A model generated the notes under the pieces. The model did not search any database, was not told where the DNA came from, and saw only the letters and a list, made by a program, of their open reading frames with translations. A stretch of DNA of 64,000 nt from Sphingomonas montana (GTDB lineage Bacteria > Pseudomonadota > Alphaproteobacteria > Sphingomonadales > Sphingomonadaceae), in assembly GCF_001956315.1 (NCBI RefSeq), contig NZ_MOLY01000046.1, forward strand, positions 124,001-188,000, given 5' to 3'. Within the stretch, counting starts at the first letter, position 1. Every line of letters begins with the position of its first letter. Positions 17,101 to 25,023 of the stretch are shown here, piece after piece. A program made the translations under genes and the position numbers.

Positions 17101-19829
17101 CGGACGAATGGTGGTTCGGCGGCGACAATGGCGACCGGATGGACATCCAGCCGGATGCCCGGTCCTACCGCGCCGGCGATACCGCGCATGTGCAGGTGCG
17201 GATGCCGTTCCGATCGGCGACCGCGCTGGTGACGGTCGAGCGCGAAGGCGTGCTGTCGTCGTTCGTCACGACATTGTCGGGCAAGAACCCGGTGGTCGCG
17301 GTGCCGCTGCCCGGCAGCTATGCACCCAATGTCTATATCTCGGTCATGGCGGTGCGGGGGCGGATCGGCGGCTGGCGGTTGTGGCTGGCGGACTTTGCGC
17401 GGCGCTGGAACCTGCCGTTCTTCGGTCGGGAAGGCGCCTATCCCACCGCGCTGGTCGATCTGGCCAAGCCGTCGTTCCGGATCGGGATCGCGAAGGTTTC
17501 GGTCGGCTGGGACACGCACCGGCTGGACGTCGCGGTGCGTGCGACGCGGTCGCGCTACGCCGTGCGCGAGACCGCCGAGGCGGTGGTGCAGGTGCGCGGG
17601 CCGGGCGGCCGGGTGCCGCCATCGGCCGAGATCGCGTTCGCGGCGGTGGACGAAGGCCTGCTGCAGCTCGCGCCTAACGACAGTTGGGACGTGCTGTCGG
17701 CGATGATGGCGGAACGGCCGCTGGCGGTGCTGACGTCCACCGCGCAGATGCAGGTGGTGGGCAAGCGCCATTATGGCCGCAAGGCGGTGGCCAGCGGCGG
17801 CGGTGGTGGTGGCGGCGACCTGTCTTCGCTGACCCGTTCCGATTTCCGGCCGGTGCTGCTGTGGCGCGGGCGGGTGCGGCTGGACGCGCAGGGCCGGGCG
17901 CGGATCGCGGTGCCGCTGGCGGACGCGCTGTCCTCCTATCGGCTGGTGGCGATCGCGACCGCGGGCGGGCAGTTGTTCGGCAGCGGCAGCACCACGATCC
18001 GCACGGCTCAGGACCTGACCGTCTATCCCGGGCTGCCGCCGCTGGTCCGGTCGGGCGACCGGTTCGCGGCGACCTTCACGCTGCGCAACGGCAGCGACCA
18101 TGCGATGCGGGTGACCGCACGGGTGGCGGTCGATCCGGTGTTCGCGCGCGGGGCGCCGTTGACGGTGACCGTCCCGGCGGGCGGGGCCGTGCCGGTCCGC
18201 TGGTGGATCACCGCGCCGGCCGGGATGGACCGCGTCCGCTGGACCGTCAGCGCGCAGGAGGAGCGCGGCCCCGCGACCGACCGGGTCACGGTGGACGAAC
18301 GGATCGTGCCCGCGGTGCCCGATGCGGTGGTGGCGGCGACGATCGTGCGGATCGGCGCATCGCCGCCGGTGCCGATCGCGATGCCGGCGGGGGCGCTCCC
18401 CGGCCGGGGCGGCGTCGACGTGGCGTTGGCCGCCACGCCGATGGCGTCGATGGACGGGGTGCGCGCCTATATGCGGACCTATCCGTGGGATTGTTTCGAG
18501 CAGCGGCTGTCGCGCGCCGTGGTGCTGGGCGACCGGGCCGGGTGGGCGCGGCTGGCAGGCGACCTGTCCGGCTATGTCGCCGGCGACGGGCTGCTGCGCT
18601 ATTTCCCGGATCAGGGTGCGTCGGGATCGGTCGCGCTGACCGCCTATGCGCTGTCGATCACCGCGGAGGCAGGCTTTGCCTGGCCGGCGGATGTGCAGGG
18701 GCGGCTGATCGGCGCGCTGCGGCAGGTGGTGGACGGCCGGATCGCCGAGGGTGGCGCGGCACCTGCCGATCGCCGGCTGCTGCGACTGGCTGCGCTGGCC
18801 GCGCTCGCCCGCAACGGGGCGGCCGATGCGGGCATGGTCGGGCAGGTGGCGATCCCGCTGGCCGACATGCCGACCGGCGCGCTGGCGGAATGGATGGTGA
18901 CGCTGGACCGCGTGGCCGGCACCGACCCTGCGGCGAAGGCGGCGGCGCAGGCGATGCTGCGGACGCGCATCGATTATCAGGGGGTCCGGATGGACCTGAC
19001 CGACAGCGCGCGGGCGGCGTGGTGGATGATGGAGAGCGCCGACGAGATGGCGGTGAAGACGTTGCTGGCGGTGATCGGCAGGCCGGGCTGGCAGGGTGAT
19101 GCGCCGCGCATGGCGATCGGCGTGGCGATGCGCCAGCGGGCGGGCCATTGGGATACGACACCGGCCAACGCGTGGGGCACGATCGCGGCGGGCCGCTTCG
19201 CGCAGGTCTATCCCGCCGCACCGGCGGGCATCGTCCGCGCAAGTCTGGGCGCGCAGACGGTGACGCAGGGGTGGCCGACGCCCGCCGCTGCGCCGCCGCT
19301 GCGCCTGACCTTGCCCGCGCGGACCACACCGCTGCTGCTGGCGCACGGTGCCTCGCCCGGGCCGTGGGCAACGGTATCGCTGCGGGCGGCCGTGCCGCTG
19401 TCGGGTCCACGCTTTGCGGGGTACCGCATCGCGCGGCAGGTGGCGTTCGTCGAGCGACGCGTGCCCGGCCGTTTGAGCCGCGGCGACGTGCTGCGCATCC
19501 GGCTGACGGTCGACGCGTCGGTCGATCGCAGCTGGGTGGTGGTCGAGGATCCGATCCCGGCGGGCGCGTCGATCGTCGGCGGGCGGGCGAACCAGTCGGC
19601 GGTGCTGGGTGGCGGGACGGGTGACGGCGGCGCATCCTATGTGGAACGCGGGCAGGATGCGTGGCGCGGCTTCTTCGGCTGGATGCCGCGGGGCCGGACG
19701 ACAACGGAATATGTGGTGCGGATGAACGCGGTCGGCCGGTTCCAGCTGCCGCCGACGCGGGTGCAGGCGATGTATTCGCCCGAGATCCACGGCGCGGTGC
19801 CCAACGGCGCGGTGACGGTGACACCCTGA
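14115..19829 (+). CDS. Bacterial alpha-2-macroglobulin (YfhM-type) with thioester motif
   Basis: About 1904 residues if translation starts at GTG 14115, which has a GGGGGA site 7 bp upstream and begins a clean signal peptide (RRLVAFVVAAVLATAVAAGF). An ATG at 14085 would add 10 residues. It contains successive MG domains and an A2M core (PVLLWRGRVRLDAQG, then FTLRNGSDHAMRV). The thioester signature Cys-Phe-Glu-Gln has its Cys codon at 18492-18494 (about residue 1460), so it belongs to the protease-trapping, thioester-bearing branch and not to the thioester-less YfaS branch. A run of seven Gly near residue 1230 precedes LSSLTRSDF. It probably traps attacking proteases in the periplasm and is paired with pbpC downstream. 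Confidence 0.92.
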   Translation: MRRLVAFVVAAVLATAVAAGFGDTQPAVTLAVPGTAGGSIDRFTMRFSTAMVPLSGGPAPFAVACPVPGDGRWVDPATFVWAFARPLPGGTLCRATLREGLKDAAGRTVDRAREFPIDAGGPSARAVLAGNDSAIDEDQTFFVAVNGAVDRASVATGAYCAVSGIGERIPVDLLPPQTVSRVLTDPQLATWTYEFLDGAGLPDPLPAQAGARAAALRDVVALKCRRPLPPGRDMALVWGGSIRSPEGRLAGVDRRFDFTVRAAFTARLSCSRVNAAAGCSPVEPVTVAFSAPVPRDRALAVRMEIGGRQIAPTADGNGRVETLTFAAPLPGDTTARLLIPRDLRDESGRALSNARRFPLDVAIAPPPPLVKFAASFGVLEAAEGGILPVTVRAVEPSLGQATKAVPGGIARIDGDDRAIADWTRRVAKAQASDIREEARGRTTVTVNRTGDRPLLAGTPGVRRTTLTLPGGGRAFEVVGIPLEKKGFYVVELASPLLGRALLGRPATRYVTAAALVTDMAVHFKWGRGGSLVWVTALGTGKPVGGAAVRVTDSCSGRMLAGGTTDATGRLVMRGALPDPSTATECATGAGDTPPLMVSARTGGDFAFVLTGWGEGIRPYDFDLPYGYSSSDPIFHILFDRMLVRGGETVRMKHLVRMPVATGFRPVGPLQGTLVIQHSGSDASFRQPVTIGRDGIGESAWTPPVSAPTGTYSLMIERPDGTILRSDKTVVVDGYRIPTMRATVSGPKAPSLRPKRMVVDLFAGYLSGGGARGAPVRLRTAFAPLSDIPAGWDDWTFGGSVPQEGTVPMDDDGGEIGRAALPNVSTVPLTLGANGALRTMVDLPDLPDGAQLTLEMDYDDADGETLTASRRIPIYPAAIRLGIRPDGWLQRASELKLKVAALDLDGKPVAGQRVAIALYTREILSARRRLIGGFYTYDNSARTTRIGATCSATTDAQGLATCTVDPGVSGEVIAVATTPDGKGNVARAVTSTWLVGADEWWFGGDNGDRMDIQPDARSYRAGDTAHVQVRMPFRSATALVTVEREGVLSSFVTTLSGKNPVVAVPLPGSYAPNVYISVMAVRGRIGGWRLWLADFARRWNLPFFGREGAYPTALVDLAKPSFRIGIAKVSVGWDTHRLDVAVRATRSRYAVRETAEAVVQVRGPGGRVPPSAEIAFAAVDEGLLQLAPNDSWDVLSAMMAERPLAVLTSTAQMQVVGKRHYGRKAVASGGGGGGGDLSSLTRSDFRPVLLWRGRVRLDAQGRARIAVPLADALSSYRLVAIATAGGQLFGSGSTTIRTAQDLTVYPGLPPLVRSGDRFAATFTLRNGSDHAMRVTARVAVDPVFARGAPLTVTVPAGGAVPVRWWITAPAGMDRVRWTVSAQEERGPATDRVTVDERIVPAVPDAVVAATIVRIGASPPVPIAMPAGALPGRGGVDVALAATPMASMDGVRAYMRTYPWDCFEQRLSRAVVLGDRAGWARLAGDLSGYVAGDGLLRYFPDQGASGSVALTAYALSITAEAGFAWPADVQGRLIGALRQVVDGRIAEGGAAPADRRLLRLAALAALARNGAADAGMVGQVAIPLADMPTGALAEWMVTLDRVAGTDPAAKAAAQAMLRTRIDYQGVRMDLTDSARAAWWMMESADEMAVKTLLAVIGRPGWQGDAPRMAIGVAMRQRAGHWDTTPANAWGTIAAGRFAQVYPAAPAGIVRASLGAQTVTQGWPTPAAAPPLRLTLPARTTPLLLAHGASPGPWATVSLRAAVPLSGPRFAGYRIARQVAFVERRVPGRLSRGDVLRIRLTVDASVDRSWVVVEDPIPAGASIVGGRANQSAVLGGGTGDGGASYVERGQDAWRGFFGWMPRGRTTTEYVVRMNAVGRFQLPPTRVQAMYSPEIHGAVPNGAVTVTP

Positions 19830-19867
19830 TCGCGCGCGTCGCCGGCTGGATCGGGCGGCGGTGGCGA

Positions 19868-21970
19868 ATGCTGCCACCGATCGCATTGCTGCTCGTGCTG
19901 ATCGGTTTCGGCTGGTGGACGTCGCCGCCGACGATGCCGACCTATGCAGAAACGCGGGCCGGCTGGCGGCCGAGCGAGGCATGGCTGCGCGACCGGCACG
20001 GCCGGCTGCTGGAAACCGTGCGCGTGGATTTCGCGGTCCGGCGGCTCGACTGGGTTCCGCTCGGCGCGGTCGCACCCGTCCTGCAGGGTGCGGTGATGGC
20101 GGCGGAGGATCGACGTTTCGCCCGCCATGGCGGCGTGGACTGGATCGGGCTGGCGGGGTCGGCTTTGGGCGCGATCCGCGGGCGGCCGCCGCGCGGGGCG
20201 AGTACGCTGACGATGCAGCTGGCCGGGTTCCTGGCCCCCGAACTGGGCGAGGCGGGGCGGCGATCCTTCGTCGGCAAGCTGCGCCAGATGCGCGCCGCGT
20301 GGGCGCTGGAGCGCGGGTGGAGCAAGGACGCGATCCTGGAGGCATATCTGAACCTGGCGACGTTCCGCGGCGAGACGCAGGGCGTGGGGGCGGCGGCGCG
20401 CGCGCTGTTCGGCCGCGCGCCCGATGCGCTGGACCGGAACGACGCGCTGTTGCTGGCGGCGCTGTTGCCGGCGCCGCAGGCGCGCCCCGACGCGGTGGGG
20501 CGGCGGGCGTGCCGCATGGCGGGGGCTGCGGACTGCACTTTGCTGATCGCGGCGGCGGAAACGATGACCGGCGCCGACCGCCAGCTGGCCGACAGTCCGC
20601 GGCTCGCCCCGCATCTGGCCGCGCGCCTGCTGGAGCGGCCGGGGCAGACGGTGACGACCACGATCGATGCCGGGGTGCAGGCGTTCGCGACCGCGACGCT
20701 GGCCCGCCAGCTCATGGGCCTGGGCGCGGATCATGCCCGCGACGGGGCGGTGGTGGTGGTCGACAATGCCAGCGGCGACGTGCTGGCGTATGTCGGCGGG
20801 GCGGGGGACGGATCGACCGCGCCACAGGTCGACAATGCGAACAGCCTGCGGCAGGCCGGATCGACGCTGAAACCGTTCCTGTATGCGCAGGCGATCGAGC
20901 GCCGGTTCCTGACGGCCGCGTCGCTGCTGGACGACAGCCCGCTGCAGCTCGACACCGCCACCGGCCTGTATGTCCCCAAGGATTATGACCACCGGTTCAA
21001 GGGGCCGGTGAGCGTGCGGAGCGCATTGGCGGGGTCGCTGAACGTGCCGGCGGTGCGCACGCTGCTGCTGGACGGAGTGGAGGAATTTCGCGACCGGTTG
21101 TGGGACGTCGGCTATCACGGGCTGACCGAGGCGGGCGATTATTACGGGTTCAGCCTGGCGCTGGGATCGGCGGAGGTTACGCTGATGCAACAGGCGGCCG
21201 CCTATCGCGCGCTGGCCGATGCGGGCCGTTATCGGCCGTTGCGGATGCGGATGGACGCGGCCGGCGGGGGCGGGAACGCGGGCGTGCGGGCGGTGATGGA
21301 TGCGCGTGCGACGTGGATCGTGAACGACATCATGGCCGATACCGACGCGCGGGCCGGCACGTTCGGGACGGATAGCGCGCTGCGCCTGCCCTTCTGGGCG
21401 GCGGCCAAGACGGGCACGTCGAAGGCGATGCGCGACAATTGGTGCATCGGATTTTCGGACCGCTACACGGTGGCCGTGTGGATCGGCAATGCCGAGGGCG
21501 ACAGCATGGTGCATGTGTCGGGCACCAGCGGGGCAGCCCCGGTGTGGCGCGACCTGATGATGGCGTTGCACCGCGGCAGCGCCGGTCGCGCGCCCGCCGT
21601 GCCGCCGGGGATCGAGCGGCATATCGTCCGCTATGCCGACGATATCGAGCCGCCGCGGGTCGAGGCCTTCATGGCGGGGACCGGACAGGCCCGGCTGATC
21701 GCGGCCCCGGCCACCGCCCGGCGGCCGCATATCGTGACGCCGGTGGCGGGGGCGGTCTATGCGTTCGACCCAGATATTCCGATCGCCCGGCAGCGTATCC
21801 GGATCGCGACGGTCGGCGCCGTGGCGGGCGACCGGCTGTTGCTGGACGGGCGGATGATCGGGGCTGCGGGGACGGCCCATATGATCCTGGCCGGTCCGGG
21901 CCGGCACCGGATCGACCTGATTGACCGCAGCGGCACGGCGACCGACCATGTCCTATTCGCCGTGCGGTAG
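19868..21970 (+). CDS. pbpC: Penicillin-binding protein 1C (bifunctional transglycosylase/transpeptidase)
   Basis: A 700-residue protein from ATG 19868. The frame stays open upstream inside the A2M gene, but a start there would precede the membrane anchor by many non-conserved residues. After one transmembrane helix comes the GT51 transglycosylase domain (AAEDRRFARHGGVDW with the catalytic Glu; RGASTLTMQLAGFL). The transpeptidase follows with its three motifs: serine in GSTLKPF, SLN in AGSLNVPA and KTGTS in AAKTGTSKAM. A C-terminal BiPBP_C domain (RPHIVTPVAGAVYAF) ends the protein. pbpC next to alpha-2-macroglobulin is a conserved bacterial pairing, interpreted as trapping a protease at a wall breach and repairing the wall. 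Confidence 0.95.
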   Translation: MLPPIALLLVLIGFGWWTSPPTMPTYAETRAGWRPSEAWLRDRHGRLLETVRVDFAVRRLDWVPLGAVAPVLQGAVMAAEDRRFARHGGVDWIGLAGSALGAIRGRPPRGASTLTMQLAGFLAPELGEAGRRSFVGKLRQMRAAWALERGWSKDAILEAYLNLATFRGETQGVGAAARALFGRAPDALDRNDALLLAALLPAPQARPDAVGRRACRMAGAADCTLLIAAAETMTGADRQLADSPRLAPHLAARLLERPGQTVTTTIDAGVQAFATATLARQLMGLGADHARDGAVVVVDNASGDVLAYVGGAGDGSTAPQVDNANSLRQAGSTLKPFLYAQAIERRFLTAASLLDDSPLQLDTATGLYVPKDYDHRFKGPVSVRSALAGSLNVPAVRTLLLDGVEEFRDRLWDVGYHGLTEAGDYYGFSLALGSAEVTLMQQAAAYRALADAGRYRPLRMRMDAAGGGGNAGVRAVMDARATWIVNDIMADTDARAGTFGTDSALRLPFWAAAKTGTSKAMRDNWCIGFSDRYTVAVWIGNAEGDSMVHVSGTSGAAPVWRDLMMALHRGSAGRAPAVPPGIERHIVRYADDIEPPRVEAFMAGTGQARLIAAPATARRPHIVTPVAGAVYAFDPDIPIARQRIRIATVGAVAGDRLLLDGRMIGAAGTAHMILAGPGRHRIDLIDRSGTATDHVLFAVR

Positions 21971-22088
21971 CGGCCGTCGGGCGGACGCGGCGGGCGGACG
22001 TCGATGCGGCCCGGCCTTCGCCCGAGGGAGGTTGCAGACGGCGTCGTGGACTGTCACCAAAGGGCCATATCCAGCCGGGAAGTCTTCC

Positions 22089-22508
22089 ATGCCGAAGCCT
22101 GTATTCGTCGCCATCGCTCTGTTCGGCATGGTCGGATTGACGTCGCCCGTGATCGCGGCTTCGGCCAACCAGTTCGATCTGGTCTGCAAGGGTAAGGAAC
22201 AGAAGAAGACGGGGGTGCCCGCCAGTGCGTGGAACGAGCGGTTCCGCCTGGATCTCGACACGAAACGCTGGTGTCGCGGCACGTGCAAGACACCGGCGGC
22301 AATCGATACGGTGACCGCCGACGAGATCAGGATTTCCGACAGTCGCGCCGCGATCGGCGGCCCGGCGGACGTCCAGCTGTCGTTCGCGCGGACGAGCGGC
22401 AAGGTGAGCGAGTCGATCATGATGGGCTGGTCCGGGTCCGGCGCCAGCCTTGCCGAGGGCAGCTGCCGGCGGGAGTTCTTCAGCGGTTTCCCGACGCAGC
22501 GTTTCTGA
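22089..22508 (+). CDS. Small secreted protein of unknown function
   Basis: A 139-residue protein from ATG 22089 (GGGAAG 7 bp upstream), with a signal peptide ending near VIAASA. The mature part is about 115 residues with four Cys (DLVCKGKE, RWCRGTCKT, GSCRRE). No domain was recognised, and it lies alone 118 bp after pbpC. Confidence 0.65.
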   Translation: MPKPVFVAIALFGMVGLTSPVIAASANQFDLVCKGKEQKKTGVPASAWNERFRLDLDTKRWCRGTCKTPAAIDTVTADEIRISDSRAAIGGPADVQLSFARTSGKVSESIMMGWSGSGASLAEGSCRREFFSGFPTQRF

Positions 22509-22584
22509 CCCGGAGCCGCGTCCGGGTGGCGGGGCGGCCGACCTGCCGGCAAACGACATCCTGCGTGGCCGATCGGGAGGGCCG

Positions 22585-22902
22585 ATGTTGCTGACCGCAG
22601 TCCTGGGGTACGGCGCGTTCGTGGCGATCGTCACGGGACTGGCGCGGGTCGGCCGGCCGGGATGGCCGAGGGGTTCGATCCTGCTGCTGGCCAATGTGCC
22701 GATGCCGGCCATCCTGTTGCTGGTCGGGGGCTTCCTGACGGGGCAGATTCTGCTGAAGATGCCGCCCGCGGGCGAGATCGACGCAAGCGGCATGGCGATG
22801 ATGGTCTATATGGTCGGCGGTGCGACGATCGCGCTGACGATGCTGGCGGTCGGCATTCCGACGAGCCTGCTCGTGGTCCGCGCGCTGCGTCGCCGGTCAT
22901 GA
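22585..22902 (+). CDS. Small integral membrane protein of unknown function
   Basis: A 105-residue protein, ATG at 22585 preceded by GGGAGG. Three predicted transmembrane segments are seen, at about residues 3-21, 33-54 (ILLLANVPMPAILLLVGGFL) and 73-98. The ATGA overlap with the next gene indicates coupled translation. No family was recognised. Confidence 0.6.
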   Translation: MLLTAVLGYGAFVAIVTGLARVGRPGWPRGSILLLANVPMPAILLLVGGFLTGQILLKMPPAGEIDASGMAMMVYMVGGATIALTMLAVGIPTSLLVVRALRRRS

Positions 22903-23483
22903 TCGGATCGATCCTGGCGATGCTGATCGCGAGCCCCGGCGCTTCGGTCCCCCAGGCGGCGCCCGCGGGTTCGCCGCGGTCCTTTCCGCTGGCCTGCCTT
23001 TACGAAAGGCGCGGGGTCGGGATGGACGATGCCGAGCGATGCGCGGCGGAGGTGGGCGGCGTCGTCACGCTCGACCCGGCCATCGTCGCGGTGCTGGCGT
23101 ATCGCCGGGGGCTGGCCAGCTATGCCGTCATCGGGAAGGGCTGGTTCCTCCGCCGGCGGGACGGGGTTACCCGGCTGATGTACACGTTCGAGGCGGGGCC
23201 GGACCATTTCGTCGAGGGGCTGGCGCGCGCATGGATCGATGGCAGGCTGGCCTATGTCGATCGCCGGCTGCGCGTGCGGTTCCGGACGCGGTACGACTGG
23301 GGCGACCGGTTCGAACGGGGGCGGGCGGCGGTGTGCATCGGATGCACCGTGCTGAAGGTGGACGGTGGCGAACACAGCGTGATGACCGGTGGGCGGTGGG
23401 GCGTGATCGACCGGCGCGGACGCGAGGTCGTGCCCGTGATCCACGACCAGCGCGCATTCGCGGCGCTACCGGTTTCGCGGTGA
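22899..23483 (+). CDS. Exported WG-repeat-like protein of unknown function
   Basis: A 194-residue protein whose ATG overlaps the stop of the membrane-protein gene. A short hydrophobic N-terminus (MIGSILAMLIASPGASV) may be a signal peptide. The C-terminal GGRWGVIDRRGREVVPVI is a good match to a WG-type beta repeat, and DGRLAYVDRRLRV may be a degenerate one. Cys pairs occur (ACLYERRG, VCIGCTV). The role is unknown. Coupling to the small membrane protein suggests a two-protein unit. Confidence 0.65.
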   Translation: MIGSILAMLIASPGASVPQAAPAGSPRSFPLACLYERRGVGMDDAERCAAEVGGVVTLDPAIVAVLAYRRGLASYAVIGKGWFLRRRDGVTRLMYTFEAGPDHFVEGLARAWIDGRLAYVDRRLRVRFRTRYDWGDRFERGRAAVCIGCTVLKVDGGEHSVMTGGRWGVIDRRGREVVPVIHDQRAFAALPVSR

Positions 23484-23547
23484 GGGCGGCGGTCATGCCG
23501 GCCGGAACGCGGTTTGCGCGTACCGCCCGATCGCGTAGGTTTGCGCC

Positions 23548-24024
23548 ATGACCGACGCCCGCAGCTTTGCCATCGCCGCCCATGGGGACCAGCTTTACGG
23601 CGGGGCACCGTATGAAACCCATCTGCAGGCGGTCGTGCAGGTCGTCCGCGATTTCGGCTATGGCGACGCGTTCGAACAGGCGGCGTGGTTGCACGATGTC
23701 GTCGAGGATACGGCGATCGACCTGGCGGAGATCCGCGAACGGTTCGGCGAAGAGGTCGCGGCGATGGTCGATGCGGTGACCGGGACCGGCGAGACCCGCG
23801 CGGACCAGACCGGGCGGATCTACGCCGGTCTGGCGGCCTGCCCTGCCGCCGCGATCGTTAAGCTGGCCGACCGGATCGCCAATGTCGAAGCGGCACCGAT
23901 GGGCAGCGCGCATGCCGCACGGTATCGGCGGGAGGCCGAAGCGTTCGCCGCGGTGGTGGAACCCAGAGTGCCGCCGACAATGTGGGCGCGGCTGACGCGG
24001 GCGCTGGCCCGCGCCGAGGGCTGA
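23548..24024 (+). CDS. HD-domain phosphohydrolase (RelA/SpoT hydrolase-like, MESH1-type)
   Basis: A 158-residue single-domain protein. The metal-binding HD order is visible: AHGDQLYGGAPYETHLQAV (first His pair), WLHDVVEDTAID (the HD doublet followed by ED) and LADRIANVEA (last Asp). This order matches the (p)ppGpp-hydrolase domain of SpoT and stand-alone MESH1-like enzymes, without synthetase, TGS or ACT domains. It would act in the cytoplasm on ppGpp, NADPH or a related nucleotide; the substrate is not proven. Confidence 0.85.
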   Translation: MTDARSFAIAAHGDQLYGGAPYETHLQAVVQVVRDFGYGDAFEQAAWLHDVVEDTAIDLAEIRERFGEEVAAMVDAVTGTGETRADQTGRIYAGLAACPAAAIVKLADRIANVEAAPMGSAHAARYRREAEAFAAVVEPRVPPTMWARLTRALARAEG

Positions 24025-24057
24025 CCGGTTGGTCGGGGTGTCGCCCGCAACGCCGGC

Positions 24058-24474
24058 CTAGGGGCGGCCGCGGCCTTTCGAAAAGTCGATGCGTGCGCGT
24101 TCGGCAATGCGACCGGCCTGCACGGTGCCTTCGACCAGTTCATACCCCATCAGCGCGAAGACGCGGTCGCCCAGGAAGATCGGCCGGGCATTGCCGTACC
24201 AGTCGACGCAGGACGAGGTGCAGCCATCATCGCCTGCCGCGTCCGACCGGGCAACAAGTTCGCCGGCGGGGGCGAACCGGCGATCGTCGCGGCGCAGGAA
24301 GGTGACCGCCGATCCCGATCCGAGGAAACGCCGCCGGCGGCTGTCGGCCAGATCGCGGGTGACAGGAAGGCCGAGCATGCCCGACGGCAGGCCGTCGGCG
24401 GGGGCCGGCGTCGCCACCCTGCAACCTGCCATCGCGATCGCGACGCCGATGATGCAGTAGCGCAGACTTCGCAT
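24058..24474 (-). CDS. Putative lipoprotein of unknown function
   Basis: A 138-residue protein from the ATG complement at 24472-24474. It begins with a lipoprotein signal (RYCIIGVAIAMAGC, lipobox A-G-C near residue 18). The mature part is small, has a Cys pair (DGCTSSC), then FLGDRVFALMGYELVEGTV. A start 54 bp upstream is possible but would spoil the signal peptide. It lies downstream of the KAS III operon on the same strand, separated by about 190 bp. Confidence 0.65.
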   Translation of the reverse strand: MRSLRYCIIGVAIAMAGCRVATPAPADGLPSGMLGLPVTRDLADSRRRRFLGSGSAVTFLRRDDRRFAPAGELVARSDAAGDDGCTSSCVDWYGNARPIFLGDRVFALMGYELVEGTVQAGRIAERARIDFSKGRGRP

Positions 24475-24660
24475 CGCACGCACTCCCCCATGTTTCCGGC
24501 AGCATGAAGATCGTTCGGCCGGGGTCAAGCCGCCCCGATCAGTGCGGGACGCTATCGTGCACTGAAAACAACAGGAGCAACGATGCGAAGGTGGCCCGAA
24601 CGAGGCCGCCGTAGATCAGGCCAGCGATCCAGCCGGCGATCCGCGAAACCCGATCTTCGG

Positions 24661-25023
24661 TCAGGGACCGGGCGTGCGACGGCAGGGTGTGACGGCATCG
24701 CCGCGGGGCGGCCGACCGTCGTCGTCGGACGCCGCAGCGATCCGGCAGAGGATGTCGGGTCGCCGGGCGTAGCGCCTGTTCAGCCGCCGTTCGTCCTTGC
24801 CGAGCGTGCTGCACCGCAAGGTGCGGAGCATGCCGAGGATCTGGCGCGCGCGCACCGCATCATAGGGGTCCTCGCCGCTCCAATGCGCACAGGCGATCCG
24901 CTGGGCGGAAAAGGCGCGCACGTCGGCCGGCGCTTGCGGAGCGACGGCGGACGCAGGGACCGTTGTGGCAATGGCAACCGCCAGCAGCAGCGCGAGCATC
25001 CCGCAACCGGCCCGGCCGGTCAT
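24661..25023 (-). CDS. Small secreted protein at the end of the KAS III operon
   Basis: A 120-residue protein whose ATG overlaps the stop of the upstream gene by 4 bp. It has a Sec signal peptide (MLALLLAVAIATTVPASA, from about residue 9) and four Cys in a short mature domain (RIACAHW, TLRCSTLG, DILCRIA, VTPCRR). No family was recognised. Tight coupling makes it part of the same unit as the ketoacyl synthase and redox enzyme. Confidence 0.65.
   Translation of the reverse strand: MTGRAGCGMLALLLAVAIATTVPASAVAPQAPADVRAFSAQRIACAHWSGEDPYDAVRARQILGMLRTLRCSTLGKDERRLNRRYARRPDILCRIAAASDDDGRPPRGDAVTPCRRTPGP

Noticed and set aside
17795-17820. GGC/GGT run encoding seven glycines
   Set aside because: It is an in-frame linker in the alpha-2-macroglobulin and gives no evidence of assembly error or slippage.
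15600-20345. A very long open frame on the minus strand (about 1580 codons) opposite the alpha-2-macroglobulin gene
   Set aside because: It is rich in Arg, His and Pro with no domain or membrane pattern, as expected of an antisense shadow in GC-rich DNA. The plus-strand protein has clear domains.
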